Shown piece by piece: positions 6,489-9,991 of a stretch of 9,991 bases of DNA; the stretch's first letter is position 1, and each line of letters begins with the position of its first letter. This DNA comes from CAZCDM01 sp964497475. Its GTDB lineage: Bacteria > Planctomycetota > Phycisphaerae > SM23-33. The DNA is taken from contig CAZCDM010000089.1 in NCBI GenBank assembly GCA_964497475.1, forward strand, positions 1-9,991, read 5' to 3'. The notes under the pieces are model-generated. The model was given only the letters and a program-made list of their open reading frames with translations. It was not told the origin of the DNA and did not search any database. The translations under genes and the position numbers were made by a program.

Positions 6489-7370
6489 TTACTCCACGTT
6501 GGCGGCCTGTTCCTTGATGCGGTCGATGGCGGTCTTCATGTTGACCACGCATCGGCCGATCTCGGCATGGGCGCCCTTGGAACCAATGGTGTTGGCCTCG
6601 CGGAGCATCTCCTGGGCGATGAAGTCGAGCTTCCGCCCGACAGGTTCGTCGGCCTGGAGGAGCTTGCGGAACTCGGCGATGTGCTGGCCGAGCCGGGAAA
6701 GCTCCTCGTTGATGTCGCTGCGGTCGGCGAAGATGGCGACCTCGCGGGCGAGGCTTTCTTCGTCGATCTTGATCTGGGCCCGGGCCAGCAGCTCGTTGAC
6801 ACGGACCTGCAGTTTATCGTGATAGGTCTGGACCATGTCCTTGGCCAGTTCGGTCACGGCGGCGAGGTTGGTTTCGATCTCGCCCACGCAGGTGGTGAGG
6901 TCCTCGACGATGGACTGCCCTTCGGTCTGCCGCATCTGCCCCAGCCCGGCCAGGGCTTCATCGACCAGCGACAACAGGTCGGCCGAGGTCTTCTCGGCCA
7001 GCTCGTCCATGGAGGGCGGCTGGCAGACGCCGGGCAGTTGCAGCAACCCCGCCAGGTCGATCCGCAGATTCGGATCGGCGTCGACCTCGGCCAGGCGAAG
7101 CTGCTTGAGATACTGCCCCAGCAGGTCGGTATTGACCTGGCAGGCGACCTCGGTCTGACTGACCTTCATGCGGACGGAGATCACGACGCTGCCGCGGGTG
7201 ATTTCCGCACGGAGGCGCTTTTCGATCTCGGGCTCCATGGCCGAGAGACCATCCGGCAGCCGCTGCTGGATCTTCAGGTAGCGGTTGTTGACGGACTTGA
7301 CCTCGACGGAGTACTCGACCTGGTCGACCTGGCCGGGTGCGGCGCCGAATCCTGTCATGGATCGTAACAT
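6489..7370 (-). CDS. yicC: YicC/YloC family endoribonuclease
   Basis: Member of the YicC/YloC family, for which endoribonuclease activity has been reported in E. coli (linked to small-RNA turnover). The 293-residue protein shows both family halves. The YicC-like N-terminal domain starts with the hallmark SMTGFG (4-9) and EVKSVNNRYL (23-32). The C-terminal DUF1732 domain has REVAIFADRSDINEELSRL (209-227), GRKLDFIAQEM (245-255) and REANTIGSKG (257-266), ending in the typical KEQAANVE. The ATG at 7370 is chosen because the family starts with M-[IL]-R-SMTGFG; GAGGA overlapping the secG stop sits 5 bases upstream. The frame is open far upstream (to 7697) through secG in another frame, which is not coding. 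The family is usually next to gmk, as here. Substrates in this organism are unknown. Confidence 0.94.
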   Translation of the reverse strand: MLRSMTGFGAAPGQVDQVEYSVEVKSVNNRYLKIQQRLPDGLSAMEPEIEKRLRAEITRGSVVISVRMKVSQTEVACQVNTDLLGQYLKQLRLAEVDADPNLRIDLAGLLQLPGVCQPPSMDELAEKTSADLLSLVDEALAGLGQMRQTEGQSIVEDLTTCVGEIETNLAAVTELAKDMVQTYHDKLQVRVNELLARAQIKIDEESLAREVAIFADRSDINEELSRLGQHIAEFRKLLQADEPVGRKLDFIAQEMLREANTIGSKGAHAEIGRCVVNMKTAIDRIKEQAANVE

Positions 7371-7378
7371 GGGTGTCC

Positions 7379-7963
7379 TCAGGAAGCGGGCTGGCTGGCC
7401 GGGGCGGATTCCTCGACGACCGGCTGCGTGGCGGGCACGACCGTCGGGGCCGGGGCCGGTGCGGATGCGGCGGCGCGGGGCTGATAGGTCACGCGGAGAA
7501 TCTCCGAGGGCTCGAAGCCGGCGCGGAACGCGCGGGCGGTGAGCGTCTGTCCGGAGCGGACCTTGATGGCCGTCCGCTGGTAGGCCAGGGACTTCTCCGT
7601 CGGCTCCGTGCCGTCGAGGGTGAATCGGATCGTCGCGTTGGCTGTCGGCGAGCCCATCTTGACGGTGACGTGCTCGGCCTCGAGGCCGGCGGGCCATTCG
7701 GCCGGGTCGAACTGCGGCGCGGCGACCTGGCCAACGTCGGGCCGGAACGCCAAGGCCGAGACCACCGCCAGCAGCAGGAACAACGCCGTCAGCACGATGG
7801 TGACCCAGGTAAAGACGTCGCCGGTTCGCGTGCCGAAGGCGCTGCCGGCTCCGGCGCCGCCAAAGGCGCCGCCCAGCCCGCCGCCGCGCCCCTTCTGCAG
7901 GAGCACGACCAGCACGAGCAGAATCGATACGATTAGAAATACGCTGCCAATAAAGTATGCCAT
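7379..7963 (-). CDS. secG: SecG translocase subunit with a C-terminal chitobiase-C-terminal-like domain
   Basis: Auxiliary subunit of the SecYEG protein-export channel. Residues 1-73 are a normal SecG: membrane segment 3-23, the cytoplasmic loop LLQKGRGGGLGGAFGGAGAGSAFG (21-44, family hallmark) and membrane segment 50-73. Typical bacterial SecG ends about here (roughly 75-110 residues); this one is 194 long. Residues about 96-161 (VTVKMGSPTANATIRFTLDGTEPT, then SLAYQRTAIKV, LTARAFRAGFEPSEILRVTY) match my memory of the small beta-sandwich found at the end of chitobiases and other surface proteins (CHB_HEX_C/Fn3-associated type, with the DGTEPT...S..Y..I pattern). A low-complexity Pro/Ala/Ser tail (162-194) follows. 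SecG has both ends outside the cytoplasm, so the extra domain would be periplasmic. GAGGA lies 7 bases before the ATG. The tpiA-secG pairing is common. SecG is certain; the domain match is by eye. Confidence 0.93.
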   Translation of the reverse strand: MAYFIGSVFLIVSILLVLVVLLQKGRGGGLGGAFGGAGAGSAFGTRTGDVFTWVTIVLTALFLLLAVVSALAFRPDVGQVAAPQFDPAEWPAGLEAEHVTVKMGSPTANATIRFTLDGTEPTEKSLAYQRTAIKVRSGQTLTARAFRAGFEPSEILRVTYQPRAAASAPAPAPTVVPATQPVVEESAPASQPAS

Positions 7964-7984
7964 CGAAAAATCCTCGGGTTGGGG

Positions 7985-8761
<777 letters not shown>

Positions 8762-8778
8762 GATGGTCCTTCCTGTGG

Positions 8779-9879
8779 TCAGATGGTTCGTGTCGCGCGG
8801 GGGAAACTCCCCAGCACATGCAGTTCGTTACAGTGATGAGCGACCTCGTCGAGGGCCTCGCGGACGGGGGTGTCTTCGAGGTGGCCTTCGAGGTCGACGA
8901 AAAAGTAATACTCCCAGTTCTTCCGCTTGGACGGGCGGGTATCGACGTTGGTGAGGTTCACATCGTACCGGGCGAAAATGTTGAGCACCTCGACGAGGCT
9001 GCCGGCCTTGTGGGCGGTGGTGAACATGATCGAGGTTTTGTCCGAGCCGGTGCGGCGGGCCTGGTCTTTGCCGATGACGACAAAACGGGTTTGATTGCTG
9101 GCATTGTCTTCGATGTTGGCGAAGATGGTTTTCAGCCCGTAGAGTTCGGCGGCGAGGTCCGAGCCGATAGCGGCGAGGCCCTCTTCAGCGGCGGCCATCT
9201 CGGCAGCCTTGGAGGTGCTGGCCACGGGGATCAGTTCGATACCCGGCAGCGAAGTGCTCAGCCAGTTGCGACACTGAGCGAAGACCTCGGGCTTGGAGGC
9301 GATGAGGCGGACCTGCTCGGCTGGGCAATTGGCCAGGAGGTTGTGGTGAATCTCGACGAGGACTTCGGCGAAGATGCGAATCTCAGGACTGGCCATGAAG
9401 CAGTCCATCGTGTCGATGATGCCGCCGCCGAGGCTGTTTTCCATGGGCACGAGGCCCAGGTCGCAGTGGCCTCGACGGACCTCCTCGAAGACGCCGCGGA
9501 AGTCGGGCAAGGGGAGATGCTCGACCGAGGCACCGAACTTCCGCATCGAGGCGACGTGGCTGAAGCTGCCTTCGGGCCCGAGGTAGCCAATGCGGAGGGG
9601 CTTTTCCAGGGCGAACGAGCCGCTCATCAGTTCGCGGTAGATGGCCTGGAGGGTTTTGTCCGGCAAGGGCCCGGCGTTGAGTGAACTGACGCGATCGAGG
9701 ACAGCCTGCTCGCGGTCGGGCGCGTAGATCGGCGTGCCGTCGGACTGCTTGGCCCGGCCGACCGATACGACCACCTCGGCGCGGCGGTTGAGCAGCTCGA
9801 CGATGCGGGCGTCGAGTTCATCGATCTGCTGTCGCAGCTCGTCGAGATCGGGTTGTTGCGTCGGGTCAGACGGGGCCAT
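8779..9879 (-). CDS. pheA: Bifunctional chorismate mutase / prephenate dehydratase (P-protein)
   Basis: Converts chorismate to prephenate and prephenate to phenylpyruvate, the committed path to phenylalanine. The 366 residues show three domains in order. An AroQ-type mutase helix bundle (about 11-90) has R16, R33, K44 and the DRE at 55-57 in the expected active-site places. The dehydratase (about 95-275) has GYLGPEGSFSH (98-108), VPMENSLGGGI (144-154) and the catalytic TRF (264-266). A C-terminal ACT domain (about 282-360) has AGSLVEVLNIFARYDVNLTNV (292-312) and DTRP at 313-316, the counterpart of the ESRP phenylalanine-binding motif, so feedback inhibition is likely. The ATG at 9879 has AGGAAG 12 bases upstream, a rather long spacing. 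It is the first complete gene after a good promoter; no phenylalanine-rich leader peptide is seen. Confidence 0.96.
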   Translation of the reverse strand: MAPSDPTQQPDLDELRQQIDELDARIVELLNRRAEVVVSVGRAKQSDGTPIYAPDREQAVLDRVSSLNAGPLPDKTLQAIYRELMSGSFALEKPLRIGYLGPEGSFSHVASMRKFGASVEHLPLPDFRGVFEEVRRGHCDLGLVPMENSLGGGIIDTMDCFMASPEIRIFAEVLVEIHHNLLANCPAEQVRLIASKPEVFAQCRNWLSTSLPGIELIPVASTSKAAEMAAAEEGLAAIGSDLAAELYGLKTIFANIEDNASNQTRFVVIGKDQARRTGSDKTSIMFTTAHKAGSLVEVLNIFARYDVNLTNVDTRPSKRKNWEYYFFVDLEGHLEDTPVREALDEVAHHCNELHVLGSFPRATRTI

Positions 9880-9935
9880 GGCCTTGCGGTACTTCCTTTG
9901 CGCAGGGATTGTTCTATCATACAGGCAAGAGGGTG

Positions 9936-9964
9936 TTTGTACCGCGAATCGGGCCGTGGGTCAA
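9936..9964 (-). promoter_or_regulatory. Sigma70-like promoter for the pheA-led operon
   Basis: On the minus strand TTGACC (9964-9959) and TACAAA (9941-9936) are separated by exactly 17 bases, matching 5 of 6 and 4 of 6 consensus positions. Transcription would start near 9929, giving a leader of about 50 bases before pheA. A second possible -10 element, TATGAT at 9921-9916, has no good -35 partner. The -35 overlaps the stop codon of the apparent upstream gene. Confidence 0.5.
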
Positions 9965-9990
9965 GCGTTTTTGAACACCTCGGCGGAGAT
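9961..9990 (-). CDS. Possible 3' end of an unidentified upstream gene (partial)
   Basis: Reading on the minus strand from the window edge, one frame gives ISAEVFKNA followed by a TGA stop, with mostly G or C in third codon positions as in the neighbouring genes. This would be the tail of a gene that continues beyond the window. Nine residues are too few to identify it, and chance cannot be excluded. Confidence 0.3.
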   Translation of the reverse strand: MSAEVFKNA

Positions 9991-9991
9991 G

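Noticed and set aside
8818..9684. Plus-strand open frame of 288 codons opposite pheA
   Set aside because: Antisense of the complete P-protein; it is acidic and Gly-rich, as expected from complementary codons.
9916..9921. TATGAT as the main -10 element for pheA
   Set aside because: The hexamer 17 bases upstream is CGGTAC, far from TTGACA; the TTGACC/TACAAA pair is better.

Overview
The window reads as one long block of core housekeeping genes, all on the minus strand and so transcribed from right to left. It comes from a GC-rich bacterium. I see no mobile element, CRISPR array, phage gene, rRNA or tRNA, and no obvious foreign gene. The gene set and order (tpiA-secG, then yicC-gmk-rpoZ-coaC, then coaB-dut-ftsK) and the fused chorismate mutase/prephenate dehydratase would suit a planctomycete, perhaps of the Phycisphaerae type. 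That placement is an inference from style and context; no marker gene here proves it.

Layout in the direction of transcription: the last codons of an unidentified upstream gene (about 9990-9961); a sigma70-like promoter (9964-9936); pheA (9879-8779); tpiA (8761-7985); secG with an unusual extra domain (7963-7379); yicC (7370-6489); gmk (6486-5920); rpoZ (5884-5654); coaC (5652-5077); a 244-base non-coding gap rich in inverted repeats (5076-4833); coaB (4832-4194); dut (4197-3745); a 65-base gap with a perfect GC hairpin (3744-3680); ftsK (3679-1172); and a family 4-like glycosyltransferase (1127-42). Spacers within each half are short, with good Shine-Dalgarno sequences or stop/start coupling. 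This suggests one or two operons, the second possibly starting in the coaC-coaB gap.

The genes belong together as growth functions: aromatic amino acid synthesis (pheA), glycolysis (tpiA), protein export (secG), RNA turnover (yicC), nucleotide supply and dUTP clearance (gmk, dut), RNA polymerase assembly (rpoZ), coenzyme A synthesis (coaC and coaB as separate proteins) and chromosome segregation at division (ftsK). The glycosyltransferase at the end is the only accessory-looking member, and its usual catalytic glutamate motif is altered.

The points most worth a second look are the periplasmic chitobiase-C-terminal-like domain on SecG, the nested inverted repeats between coaC and coaB that can be drawn as a three-way junction, the dut-ftsK hairpin, and the altered glycosyltransferase motif. 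I found no evidence for a wholly new multi-gene system.
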